From Bilabrum cf. latius (Eukaryota; Bigyra: Bicosoecida; Bigyra; Bicosoecida), in NCBI GenBank assembly GCA_965178125.1, contig OZ237763.1:186001-250000 (forward strand): 64,000 nt of DNA, read 5' to 3'. Under the pieces are notes generated by a model. The model had not been told where the DNA came from and did no database searches. It was given only the letters and a program-made list of their open reading frames with translations. A program made the position numbers and the translations under genes. Below, piece after piece: positions 1 to 13,103 of this stretch (position 1 is its first letter; each line of letters begins with the position of its first letter).

Positions 1-3000
1 ACGTCCGCTGACATCGACTGCAACCTGCGGGGACGATTTGTCTTTGTAGCCATGAGGTCAGCGTCTATCACCTTGTGCGAAGTGAAGGTGTTCGCGAACA
101 AGATGCTGGACAGCCCTTCGGCCAGGTACGCCCACACGGCCGTCACCACGCGCGGCAGCATGTTCCTGTTCGGCGGTGTGAACGACGCTGGCACCGCCCT
201 GAGCGATGTGCACGTGTTCGACACCGTGGCTCTCGGCTTCAAGAGCACCCTCGAGCTGGTGGGCGATGCGCCTCAGGCACGCGTGGGGGCCCGTCTGCAG
301 CAGCTGGCGGGTGGCAACCAGCTGGTGCTGTTCGGTGGTAGGGCAGGGGCGGCTTCTGGCTCGGATGTCATGGCCGACCTTCGCTTGATCGAGATGGATG
401 AGTGCAGGAACGTGGACACCACGGGCGTGTCTTCTGTGAACGACTTCCGCGGGGCCAAGTACTACACGTGCGACTCGGCGCAAGAGTTCACGGAGCGCAA
501 CCCGGTGCAGGGTGACCCTGTGGTGTGTTCCCCCGAGGGCCAGCTGCAGGGCCGCACCCCGGTGTGCCAGGCAGAGCCCCCTGAGGCGCCCAGGACCGTG
601 ACGGCTGTGACGGGGCGGGAGCAGGCCACGGTGCGCTGGCAGTTCCCCGCCGGTGCAGACACGGGGTACTACTCTAGTCTGACTGGGTTCAAGGTGCGGT
701 CCTTGCCGCAGGCCTTCGTGGAGACGTTCGACAACCCCTCTCTGGCCAACGGATGGACCTTTGTGACGAACGGGAGGTCTGATTCTGCCTTCCAGCAGGT
801 GATCGAGCCGGACGGGAATGGCGTGCTGGTGATGCGGGGTGGCAACCAGATCAACTGCTGGACCTCTGCCCAACGCGACTGTCCCATTCTGTACCGGGAG
901 CACTTCCCGCTTGGGCTGACCGACGAGGAGGGCACGAACGGGTGGATGGAAGAGAACGACTGGGCCATCGAGGTGTGGGTCAACATGGAGGCTGGGTACA
1001 TCGGCGATGCTCGTATTGGTGGCATCATGTTCTACGAGCTCAACGATGACATGCACAAGCTTTACTACGGGGTTAGGCGCATCGATGGAGGATTCCAAAT
1101 CAATCTGGAGAAGGACGGCGAAGGGTATAGGTCTCACTGGAACAGCTAGTATGGTGCCTGGCTGCGTGCCGAGCGGACGGGCTCTAGTCGTGTGATCGAC
1201 TTCACCTACAAGACGTGCTCCCAGGGCGAGACCCGCAGGGAGTGCTACGAGAACCGCGGCTGGAGGCAGTTCTGGACCCAGTTCCCAGAGGGCTGGCTCA
1301 GGAACGGGGCCATGCAGAACGTGCGCGTGGGTCTCTTCATCAAGTCGTGGACAAACGGCGAGACCCGCTTCCGCTTCGACGACTTCACTCTCAAGATCAG
1401 GGACTGCACCACGCCGGGTCCCACTCGATTCATCTCTGCAGCCGACGCCACGACGTCCACAGCTGGCAATTACGAGGCGCTGATCCCCGGGCTGTCCCCG
1501 GACACTTCCTACCGGTTCGATGTGGCGGCAGGATCCTAGGCGGGCTTCGGCCCCGAAGCGGACCCCTCGAGGGCTGTGCGGGTGACCGCCCAGGCTGTGA
1601 ACGACGTCCAGGTCGGCAGGCTCAAGCCGGTGGCCAGCAACGGACAGGCGCACGGTGGGTGGCCACCTCGCGCAACCGACACGAACTACAACCTGTACCA
1701 CGACGGCTGGCGCTGCACGCATTCTGACTGGCGCTGGGGCCCGTGGATCCGCATCGATCTGCAGAAGCAGGAGTTTGTTACCCGTGTGGACGTGGCTGGA
1801 CGGCTTGATGGTAGCAGGGACCGCCTGAACGGATTCCGGGTGTACATCGGCGACAGCGCAGGCAGCCCCACCCAGAACACCCAGTGCGAGGTGGACTATC
1901 CCTGGAACGCGCCTCAAATAATGACCTACGTGCCTGTCAACTGCAACCTGCCTGGCCGGTATGTGTTTATTACTAGACAGGACTGGACCTACCTTACTAT
2001 ATGCGACACGCGCATCTTCGCCCTGGACGGCTGCGACACCAGGGAGACAGACGATGCTACCGAGACAGCTGGATCTGTGTGCAACGGTGCACGCACCGGT
2101 GACCAGTGCACCCTGTCCTGCGATGTTGGGTACTCGGCAGCTGCAGGTGCCTCGTCTGCTGTGTGCCGCAAGGGTGCATGGTCCGCCCCTGACCTGGTCT
2201 GCTCGCAGCAGTGCCCCGCCCGGCCTGCCCCTGCCGGTGCCGCGACGTGCCTGCAGACGGTGATCAAGGAGGACTTCTCGATCTCGGACAGGGCCCAGCC
2301 CCGCTTCATGAGCATCGCCGAGGACACGTCCCCCAGCGACAAGCACATCTTCGCCATCGACAGCATGCTGGTGCTTGCGCCCAGCAGGCAGGGGTGCTAG
2401 GGGAACGCAGACCTCATCGGCGCCTTCTACGGAGAGACGCAGGGCGTTGTGGCCATGGTCACGGACCCAGACCCGCGCTCCATCAGCGATGGCTTCCACC
2501 AGATCCGCACTCGACTGAGGATGGAGCCCAAGGAGGCCCGAGGCCAGGCCGGTATCGTGTTCCGGTCGGCTGATTCATCCACGTACTACCAGGCCATGGT
2601 GTCCACAGTGCCCGCCACGCAGCTGGGTGGAGCTACTGTGACCGGCAACACCGAATCCAGCGGCAGCCCGCAGCGCATCGTGCTGCAGCGCAGCGGCACC
2701 GGCGTGGTGCTGGGCGAGGGCGCGCTGACTCTGGCTTCTGGCGAGTGGCACGATGTGGTGGTGAAGCTGGACGGGCGGAAGTTCTCGCTGGAGATCAACG
2801 GGGCCGTGGTAGTGGAGGTGGAGGACTCCACCATCCCTTCGGGCGATGTGGGCGTGTTCGTGTCCCCTGGCGAGGCCCAGGCTCTGTTCGACGATTTTGA
2901 GGTGGAGAAATCGTGCGCTGTCACGGGAGGTGACACTGTCTCGGGATGCCGCGGCACTACCCACCAGGACACGTGCAAACTCAACTGCAGGACCGGGTTT

Positions 3001-6000
3001 GACCTGGTGTCGCCCGCTGGCGGCATCGAGGGCACTGGCGACAGCGCGCTGGCCGTGGACACGTGCCGCCTGAACGGCACGTGGACGCTGTCCACTGCCC
3101 CCACGTGCCTCATCCGCCCGCCCCGCCTGGACAACCAGACCCGCTCCATCGACGAGAACTCGCCCCGAAACACGCCCATCGGTGATCCGCTCACGGCAGA
3201 GCTGGACGCAACCGACGAGCAGCTTGAGTACTCGATCGTGGGCGGCAACGACGGCGACACGTTCAAGATTGGGCTGTGCGACGGGCAGCTGAGTGTGAGG
3301 GATCCAACGCTGCTGGACTACGAGAGCAGGCAGGTGTTCGACCTGGTTGTGCGGGTGGGCGTGAACGGCTTCCCCGGCTCGCACATCGATGTGGGCGTGA
3401 CTGTGGACATCTTGGATGTGAACGAGCCCCCGAGCCTGCCTCCAGGGTCGCGCATCTTCACTGACGAGAACCTGGGCAACGGCAGTTCCGTGGGTGTGTC
3501 GCTGGCCACCATTGCCACTGACCCCGAGAACGACCCCCTGACCTTCCGCCTCGCATTCGACGAGTCCCAGCGGCTAGGCATCACGGCAGCTGGCCAGATG
3601 TTCATGAAGCTGGACAGCAACGACATGCCCTTCAACTTCGAGGCCAAGGACGGCGGGCTGAGCGCCCCCGAGTTCCTGGCTATCATTGAGATCAGGGACA
3701 TCGCAGACAACCGTGTGGAGGAGCTGCTTCGTGTGGAGGTGCGGGATGTGAACGATGCCCCCGTGATCGCAGTGGACCAGGTTCTCATCGTGGACGAGTT
3801 CGGTGCTGTGCTACGCACGGGTGCAGGCACCCAGTTCAACACCTTCTCTCCTGATCCCGAGGTGCAGGACGAGGACAACGGCATGTGGCGGGTGGCTCTC
3901 ACGTACAGCCTGGCCACCTCTGGCAACATCACGACAGCCACCGGCATGACGGCCGGGCCGCTGACGGACGGCTCCTCGAACCTGTTCGCGATTGACTCGG
4001 CCACGGGCAAGATCACGGTGGAGAACAAGCCCACGCCTCGGGACTGGAGCAACTCGGGCGAGTTCAGGCCCTTCCTGTCAGACGTGGTGCCGGGAGGAGC
4101 CCTGGTGCGAGCTGTGTATCACGCTCACCTGTCCGTGACGGACGGCAACCTGACGGACACTAAGCCAGTAGCTCTGGTGGTGCGGGCCAACCTGACCGAT
4201 ACGCCCATCATCGACTCTTTTACTTGCGAGCAGCTGCCCGTGATCGCCACCCAGGCCGTGGACTGCAACTTCACGGGCCAGTACCTCGGCAGCGTGAGCT
4301 CCACGTACAGGGTGCACTTCAACCGCACTGACCCAGCCACTGGCATGGAGCAGAAGGTGGAGATGTAGAACTGCAGGCCCGGTCACATGCCCGATGAGTA
4401 CTTCACGTGCACCACCCCAGGTGACGGCATGGGATACGGTCGTGGGTTTGCCCCCTTCGCCATCGTGGACTCGGATGTGGCCATCATCGCCACTTCGCAG
4501 TCATTCGATTATGCCGACCCTGAAATCTCCATGGTATACCCCAGCGCATTCCAGCTAGCCACTGAAGGTGGTACTGTGATCAGTATCTCTGGCACTAACC
4601 TCGGGCCCGTGGGCAAGCGCCGGCTGTTCTACCAGCGGCCGTCTGGGTCAGCCGATGGACAGGCCCGGTTCGAGTGCCAGTCGACCACGCTCCCTGCAGG
4701 TGCCGAGCCGCAGCACAACTTCACTTGCGCGAGCGTGGAGGGCTCTGGCGCCAATCTGCACTGGGCGCTGGTGATCAACGGCGAGATGGGCTACTCCTCG
4801 CTGTCGGGACCATTCGTGGGCGACACGCCTCCAGAGCCCGTCATGGCGTCCCAGCAGCCTGCTGACTTGGTTTCTTCGATTCCGTTCAGCTATGCCCGGC
4901 CCCATGTTACGAGCGTGCAGGGACTGCAGGGCGTCAACAAGGACATGCTGTCTGGAGCAGGAGGACAGACCGTGCGCATCACTGGAGCCAACCTGGGCCC
5001 CGCCTCGGCTGCTGTCACCGTCATGTACAGGCTGTCATCGGTGTCTCCCTCGCTGGGCACCACCACGGATGGGATGGATGAGTACGAGCACACGATGGAG
5101 TCCTGCTCCAAGCCGTTCGCCACGACCCAGCAGGCTCACACCGTAATCGACTGCGAAGTGGCACCTGGCGTGGGTGCGGGCCACGAGATCATCGTGGAGG
5201 TGGACGGTGTTCGCAGCAACGATGTGACTGACTACCAGGGGCCAGAAGGCGTGTCTCAGATTCCGGCTGACAACCGCCTCATGTCGTACGCCCCGCCCAT
5301 GCTGACTACCGTGCGGAACGGCGAGGATGTGGACACCCGTGGCGGGCGACAGGTGCAGCTGGAGGGATCTGGCTTCGGGCCCGCCTTCTTGGCCACTCTG
5401 GGCTCCATCACTGAGGTGAGGTATGGCCCACCCAACTCGTCTCTGCGGTACGTGGCATCGGATTGCCGCGTGGACAGTGACTCGAGGATGCAGTGCGTGA
5501 TGGTGCCGGGCACTGGCACCATGCTGGAGTTCCGCGTGGTCATGGCCAACCTCGGTTCCAACTTGCACGAGAGCAATGCTTCGTACGCTGCGCCCACGAT
5601 CTCTCGATTCGAGGGCCCCGGTGCTGCTGATGCCGACACCCCGGGTGGGGAGCCGGTGACGGTCTACGGCCGCAACTTTGGTCCGACCGTGCCTGAGTCT
5701 GTGTTTGCCTCTCGCATCCTGGTGGAGTACACTGTGTCTCTGGACAACGGGCCCGAGGACGAGGTCACCTTCGAGGCCAGCGGGTGCAGGCTGGTGACTG
5801 CGCACGAGGCCATCATGTGCGACACCGCCCCTGGTGCGGGTCGCGCCCTCCGCTGGAGCATCCTGCTGGACGGGCAGCGGTCCACAAACCCCACGACTGC
5901 CTACGCCATGCCGGAGGTGCACGCAGTGTGGAGGGTTGGCGAGGAGTGGTCTCCGGTGGTCGACGCAGACCCGAACGGTGGGGAGCGGCTGTGGATCGTG

Positions 6001-9000
6001 GGTGAGCAGTTTGGGCCCCCGGAGCTGACATTTGGCGCTAACTCGCTGACTCTGCTGCAGGGCCTAACGTTTGGCCAGCAGGGTGGCCAGTACGAGGTGC
6101 GCCGGACTCTCTTCACGCACGTCAACCACACGCATCTCCAGGTGACGCTGCCCCCTGCCTCTGGCAAGAGGCACTGGTTCCGTATCATGGTGGCAGACCA
6201 GGCCTCTCCTCAACCAACCGAGGATGACGCCTTCTTCGACTTCGCATCGGCTGAGGTGCTTCAGGTCACGCCTGCCATGGCCGACACCTACTCGCCAGTA
6301 GACAACCCCACGCAGATCGAGCTGCTGACCAGGAATGTGCCTCTGGCAGACCCGCTCAACCGCGTGATGGTGAACTTTGGCTCGGACCGCATCGCGCCGT
6401 CCTCCGTGGAGATCGACAGCGGCAACTCGAGGCAGCAGCGCGTGCGCTTCCCCTTGCCAGTGCATGGAGCCGGCCGCGCCATTCCAGTGCAGGTGGGCCT
6501 CGCCCCCGTGTCGCAGTCCGAGACTGGGCAGTCCGATACGTAGGCCAGCGCCACCATCAACCCCGACTCGCTGTCCGAGATCACGCTCAACTCGATCTTC
6601 TCCTACGAGGACCCCACCCTGGACCGGGCTGTGGTGACCAGGCCTGCGTGGCTGGAGCCAGGCTACGTGGCGCCCAATGTGAACTCCTCAAGCACTGGCG
6701 AGGTCGACTCGGAGCAGGAGCGCATCTGCCCCTTCAGCGCTGGTGACCCGTTCACGTGCGACCAGCAGGACGTGGTGCAGGTGAAGGTGTTCGGCACCAA
6801 CCTGGGACACCCACAGGCCAATCGAGCGGTGAGCTCTGGTCGGTTCGTGCGTTTGTCTGTGGCTCTGGAGCCAGCTCTGCTGGGCAAGCCTGTGTACATG
6901 CGAGACTGGCACCACGACAGGCTGCTGATGTACACGAGCGAGCAGTCGGCCCGCGTGATCCTGTCCATCGAGTCACAGGCGTGGCCCTCGGGGCAGTCGG
7001 TGCAGACAGACAACATCGAGTACCTTGACCTGGCCCCCTACGTGTCTGGGCTGGAGGGCAACATCGACAACGTGCCTACCCGTGGGCACCCAGTGGACAA
7101 CTCCATGGGCCCTGGGCAGAACGGCATCACCATGCGGGTGAGTGGGCTGCAGTTCGTCACCAACCTGAGAGTGCTGGCGAAGGGTGCCACCGCGGCTGAT
7201 GCCACGCCTTGCCGTGTGTGGGACCCCGTTAACAGCGTGTGGATGTCTGCAAGCGAGAACCCAGCAGTGATCCGTTAGAGGGTGCTTGACTCGCAGACCG
7301 GTGTTGGTCCCGGGGAGGCCTACGTGGTGAGCTTCCTGGCGCCTCCTGGGGAGGGCAGCGACCAGTCCATCTGGATCGACAGGGACGGAACTTTCTCCGC
7401 TGGTGATTCCAAGTACTCGTATGCCCCGCCTGTCGCTGTGATGGTGGACGTGTGGGCGGCTGACCCTGCACGGATCGCCAACTACAACGCACGGCGAGAT
7501 GCGTCCAACTGGCGCACGGTGGTGACTGGCGCAGACCAGGCCTCCGAGGGCCGCTGGCTCGAGATCCCCACGCTGGGAGGGTACCTCCGCGTGCGTGGCG
7601 CCAACTTGGGAGAGTGCGCGTATGTTGAGGCAGCTGAGGCGCAAGACGGCGGCCTGATCGGCGGGTACACGTGCGGCGCAAACGGTATTATAACGTATGG
7701 CCACCCATCGGGCAGCGTGATTGACGCGAGTGCGAGGCACAATTGCGCCCCCTAGGGCGTGCTCGAGTCGGACTCCAATGGGCTGCAGGACTCGCTGCAT
7801 GACTGCTTCATCACGGCCGTGCCCATGGGCGAGGGCGATGGTCTCTACTACGGCGATGCCCAGCCCTACTCCCTCCGTGTGATGGTGGGCGACCAGTCGC
7901 TGCACCTGGCGCAGCGAGCCGCTGACGTGGCACAGGCCCTCGGCACCACGATCACCAACCTGGACCAGCAGGCTGCCTCCCAGGCCAATGCGCTGGAGAA
8001 CTCAAGGGACACCAACGCGCTCGTGACTGCCATGCGCGGCAACGCGCAGCTGGTCCGCCGGGACGTGCCTCTGAGGTACCAGTCCCCTAAGGTGCTGGGC
8101 GTGTCGGCGCAGCCCTCCGGCACCGTGCCCACCAAGGGCGGCTCCACGCTGACCGTTTCTGGAACCAACTTCGGCACCACTATCCCTGGTCGTGAAGTGC
8201 CGTCTTCCGTGAACGGATCCACTGCCGAGCCTCTGGTCAAGGTCGAGATCGGCCTGCCCACGGGGCTGTCCTCCAGCTCTCGCAGGCTGCAGGGGGCGCA
8301 GTACGCATACGTGGAGTGCTCCGGAGCCACGCGTCTGAGCCAGGACCAGGTGCGCTGCACGCTGCCCGAGGGCTTCGGCGAGAACCTGCCTGTGCGCGTG
8401 ACGGTCGCTGGACAGGTGGGTGACCCCATGGCTGCGGCCTTGTCGTACGACGGACCCGAGGTCACTGGACTGGCTCTGCATGGTGTGGATCCTGTCATGG
8501 ACCCCGCCTTCAGCAACCCGGAAGTGCTCAACCAGCTGGATCCCACCGGCGTGCTGCAGCGCGATGCAGTCCCGCTTGCAGCTTTGCCGTCGCCGCTGGT
8601 TGACACCGGTGCGATGATGGTGGGCGGGCCGGTTGTGGAGGTGACGTCCACCGGGGGCATCATGCTGGCCAACCTGCCGTCAGGGGGTGGGTACAACGTG
8701 ACGATCCTGGGCAGGAACTTCGGGCGCCGTGGGCTGCTCCCATCTGGTGGTTCCAGCCAGACGTACGAGCTGTGCGTGTTCACTGCTTGGACCTACCGGC
8801 GTCGTGCGCAGGAGCTGCGCTGTGACGGCCTCGAGTCGTTCCAGGGCGAGGGCGAGGTGGCACAGCACATGGTGTTCGTGCATGAGCACGAGGCCATCAC
8901 GTTCCAGGTACCGCCGGCCGTGCTGCAGAGAGACATTGAGCTCTCTGTTGGCGGGCGCTTGCTCAACATCGACATAGACGCCGACAACCATCCCCGCCTG

Positions 9001-12000
9001 CGGTACGCTGCACCCATCCTCGAGTCGCTGGCCCCGCAGACAGGCGGCACCGAGGGCGGCTTTGAGGTGACCATCCGGGGCTACCTCTTCGGCCCCACCC
9101 CCAGGAACACCACCCGCACCTCTCAGCAGCTTTCTCTGGGCTACTTCAGCCCCGGCATCTCCATCGATGAGGCCGCCTCGGTCCCGACGGCCTACCTGCG
9201 CGTGACCTTCTTCCGGTCATGCCTCTCTGACGCTCGAACCCTGGTGGGCGGCAGGCCCCTGGGCGTGTACGAAACGGCTTGCCAATACACGATCGAGCAG
9301 CGCAACGAGAACGAAATCGTGCTGCGTGCTCCTGGCGGCATCGGCGTCAACCGGCCCGTGTCTGTGGTGCTGGAGGACGCTGCCCTGAGCGAGGGCCGCG
9401 TGGTCGAGGGCGGAGAGGGCGGTGCCACGACGTTCCCCGATGTGGGAGGTCTGCATGCCGAGTCCAACACGCTTCGCTTCGCCTACCGCCCGCCTCGCAT
9501 CGACCGGGTTGTGCCCCAGCAGCTGCGCATGTCTCCTCCTGGCGAGCTCGGCAACTACTGGAATGCGCTCAGGGATGCGCGCGATTTATCAGCCGCAGCT
9601 GACGGCGAGGGCGTGATCGGCAATGCAATCATCATCAACGAGCAGACGCAGCGGCCACTGACCGACCTGCTCCACAACTGGGGCTCCAGCATGGAGGAGA
9701 GGCGGAGCCAGCAGGCAACTGTAAACAACACTTACTGGCTGCCCGACTCCGCCCCGAGGCGCACCGTGGCCCTGTATGGGTACAACTACGGTGACCCCGA
9801 GCTGGCTGACAGGCAGGGGTGGACCGCGCAGGAGCGACTGGTTGTGGGCGCCGTGGCTGGTGTCAAGTGCGTGTAGGTCTCCCGCGTGCCTGGGGCTTTC
9901 CCCCGCAGTGGGGACCCGCTGGGAGAGACCACCCGGCAGATCGACTGCACGGTGCCTCACATGACTGTAGGCTTCAAGAACGTGTCGCTGCAGGTAGCGG
10001 GGCAGAGTGGCTTCGTGCCGGCTGCACCCCCGCTCGATGGCGTGTTCCTCGCGTGTGATGATGGCGCATTCGGCGTGGAAGGCGAGCATTGCGTGCCGTG
10101 CCCGCTGGGTGCCGACTGCCAGGGCTACGACGACTCGAGGCGGGTGCACACCATGCCTGTGCCGCAGGCCGGGTGGTACAACCTCAACTCTTCCGATTCT
10201 GTCACGGCCGGCATGGCCGATGCGTGCCCTGCATCCAACCGAGTGCCTGGCCGTGACGTGTGCATCGTCAAGTGCGAGCCTGACTTCGCGTGCGTCGGTG
10301 ACAACCAGTGCGCTGCTGCCTACAAGTCCGAAGCACCGTCGTTCCGATGCGGCAGCTGCGCAGACGGCTACTACAGGCAGGCGGGCCAGTGCGTTGAGTG
10401 CCCGGACAACCCGTGGATCCTCATGGCCGCATTCGGTGTTCTTGTGCTGTGTGGCGCGTTCGGTGCGTACTGGATCAACAAGCGTGACATCAACGTGGCG
10501 CTGGCTGCGTCGGGTATCGACTACCTGCAGTCACTGGCCATCTTCGCATCGGCGCGCGTGTCATGGCCCCCCATGATCCGGGAGATGCTTCACGTGCTGT
10601 CTGCCTTCAACCTCAACCTCGAGATTACTGCCCCCGAGTGCATCGTGCCTGACCTGGGGTACATCACCAAGTGGGCCTTCCTCATGCTGGTGCCCGCTGC
10701 TGTGATGGTGCTGTTCGGCGTGTTCTTCGTGGTCTACTTCCTGTACACGTGGTGCGTGAAGGGTCACGGCTTCAAGAACTCTGCCGACCACCTGGACATG
10801 CTCATCAAGGCGGTCTGCGTGATGTTCTACGTGCTGTATCTCAACCTGGCGCGCCTCACTGCCGACGCTCTCAACTGCACGCCCACTGACCCGCCAGAGT
10901 ACGACGAGGACGGGAACGTGATCCGCTACTTCCAGGCCGTGTTCGAGCCGTGCAACAAGCCGGGCGGCGTCTACCGCACGCTGCTTCCGTTCACGATCCT
11001 GACCCTGGCCGTGTACGTGATCGGTTTCCCTGCCTGGGCCACGTACATCCTGTTCATGTACCGCAAGGACATCGTGGCGGATCAGCTGCTGCGTGCCAAG
11101 GGCACCGGTGACACCAAGTCGAGCGCCACTGAGGGCTCTTTGCTCATGCGCAAGAGGTACTCGAGGCTGTACATGCAGTTCACGCCCAACTACGTCGCGT
11201 GGGTGCTGGTGATCCTGGCCCGCAAGCTGGGCCTCGCCCTGACGGCTCTCATGTTCGTGCAGAACGCCGCGTTCCAGCTGTCCATGGCTCTGCTGGTGCT
11301 GTTCCTGTCGTACTCGGCCCACGTACACAACAACCCGTATATGTCTCCTGGCGACCGCGACGCCGTGGTGCGTGACCACATCACCCGCCGCGTGGACCCG
11401 TCCTCGCTGCACCACCAGATCTGGACCGACATCCAGCGCATCGAGTCTCGGGGTCGCAAGCGGGCCACGTTCAGCAAGGGTCTGGATGTGACGAACGCAC
11501 GCGCACTGTTCGTGAGTCTGTCTTCCGTGGTGTTCGGGTCTGCCCTGTTCGACTACAACACGGTGGAGGCCGTGCTGCTGTTCAGCGCCATCATGGTGGT
11601 GCTGGCCGGCATCATGTTTGAGTCGGGCCGTCTGGACAGCGACTTCTACCAGAGCCAGCGCGACACGCTGACCATCCTGGTGATCCTCATCGTGGTGAGC
11701 ACGCTCCTCTACTTCGGCACTGTCATAATCCTGGACATTGTGGAGATGTGCAAGAACTCGTCCAACGACGACAAGCAGAAGAAGCTGGCAGTCGGCAAGA
11801 CCAAGGGCGGTGGACAGGGTGACTCCCGGGCGCAGATTTCAGCCAGGGACCCTGAGGCAGGCGGCACCGACAAGATCACCACTGAGAACAACCCGATGAT
11901 GATGCGCCGCCCAGCGGCCTCGAAGGACGGCAGCCAGGCCGGCGCCACGGCAGCTCAGCTGGATGCCTCCACGGAGGGCATCCTGGCCATGGATGCACAA

Positions 12001-12414
12001 CAAGTGCCCGACCTGGCTTCCTGGGAGCTCTTCCGAAATGCGTACGGTGACATGGCGCAGCATGTCGCCTAGCTGCGGGCCGAGAATTCGAGCTTGAAGA
12101 AGGACGCCGCCGGTGCGGAGACCGTCATGTCGGCTCGAAGTGGAGCCATGGGCGGCACTAATGCGTCCGGTGGGAATGTTCGGGTGCGCAACCCTCTGTC
12201 TCAGCGCAAGAGGCGCACCGCATTTGGGCCTCAGTCGTCCTCTGGCAACCCCGGAGATGAGTCAGGATCGGTTGCTGCTGCTGCAGCTGCCGGGAAGCCG
12301 ACTGCTTCGAGCTTGAAGGGTCTGAGGCGGGGATCCAGGCGTGGGTCGAAGCGAGCACTGATGGCCACTTCGCCGTCGAGTGGTGGCGACGCTGCCTTGG
12401 ATGGCTCCTCGTGA
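1..12414 (+). CDS. Giant multidomain surface protein with IPT/TIG repeats and a multi-pass membrane C-terminus (5' end outside window)
   Basis: One frame is open from base 1 to TGA at 12412-12414 (about 4,137 codons) if nine in-frame TAG codons (1147, 1537, 2398, 4366, 6541, 7276, 7753, 9874, 12070) are read as Gln. The left edge lies inside a discoidin-type domain (LRGRFVFV, then LTLCEVKVFA), so the gene starts upstream. Domains in order: kelch-like repeats (about 120-390), sushi-like Cys module (440-570), FN3 (580-720), LamG-like (720-1400), a complete discoidin/F5-8C-like domain (about 1610-2030), sushi (2040-2210), LamG-like (2260-2910), sushi (2920-3110), cadherin-like repeats with DVNEPP and DVNDAP linkers (3120-4200), many IPT/TIG folds marked by GTNLG/GANLG (4500-9900), and a Cys-rich ephrin-receptor-like module (10090-10400). 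Eight or so hydrophobic helices follow (10410-11740), then a polar cytoplasmic tail. A plasma-membrane adhesion or receptor role is inferred from architecture; the ligand is unknown. No intron is needed. Confidence 0.85.
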
Positions 12415-13103
12415 AGCTTGCGCTCCGATTGTCGCGGTGCTTGCGTAGAGCTCGGCGAACCTTCCCGGTTTGTCTGGCTAACGTGAGACTCGTGAGTGCT
12501 CGCCAATAAGTGTGGTGCGGTTGCACCTACCTATGGCCTGCTCTACTTTGCTTTGGAATGTTTGGGAGCTCCCACGCGGGGTAGGGAGCTCTGCGGTTTG
12601 CCCAGTCGAGTATGCGGGAAGGCATGCGAAGGTTGCAACACGTAGTGGATGTTCGTCTCGGCTATCTCCTCAAGCGGCTCAAGTGCCAGGAGATGGAGGT
12701 GGGGCATAGCCCCATCTTCTCTTCCGGCATGCCGCACGACGGAGAACACATCCTGGTCGACCATTCGCTGCAGCTACCTTGCGTGTTCCTAACAGCGTCT
12801 CGTGCTGAATTTCATTTGTTATAGTTTAAAGCGCTATATGCTTGACTTGCGACGAGTTATGCTTTTGCTAAATCTCCAATTGTGACACAGTTTCTGTAAG
12901 CAGTCGTGTAATTAATTGAATCAAATTAGGCGCCGAAAGATGGTGCCATCGGCAGCGTCGACAGGATCTCGGTGATTCGTCTCGGCGCAGCCATGTTTTG
13001 TTGCTCCCTGGCCTGCTGAGATGTCTCGACAAAAGCCAACCCCTTGTCCCTCCACTGGCATGATGGCATTGACCGACGCCTGGCGGTCCACAGGATCATA
13101 AAA
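12415..13103. other. Intergenic, convergent 3' ends
   Basis: This gap lies between two genes that end towards each other, so it should hold both 3' UTRs. GC falls clearly around 12820-12930. I see no convincing coding frame, RNA gene or repeat, even with TAG read as sense. Confidence 0.6.

Noticed and set aside
58-2499. 813-codon open frame on the minus strand
   Set aside because: It is the antisense shadow of the surface protein in GC-rich DNA; no domain pattern, and the + frame explains the sequence.
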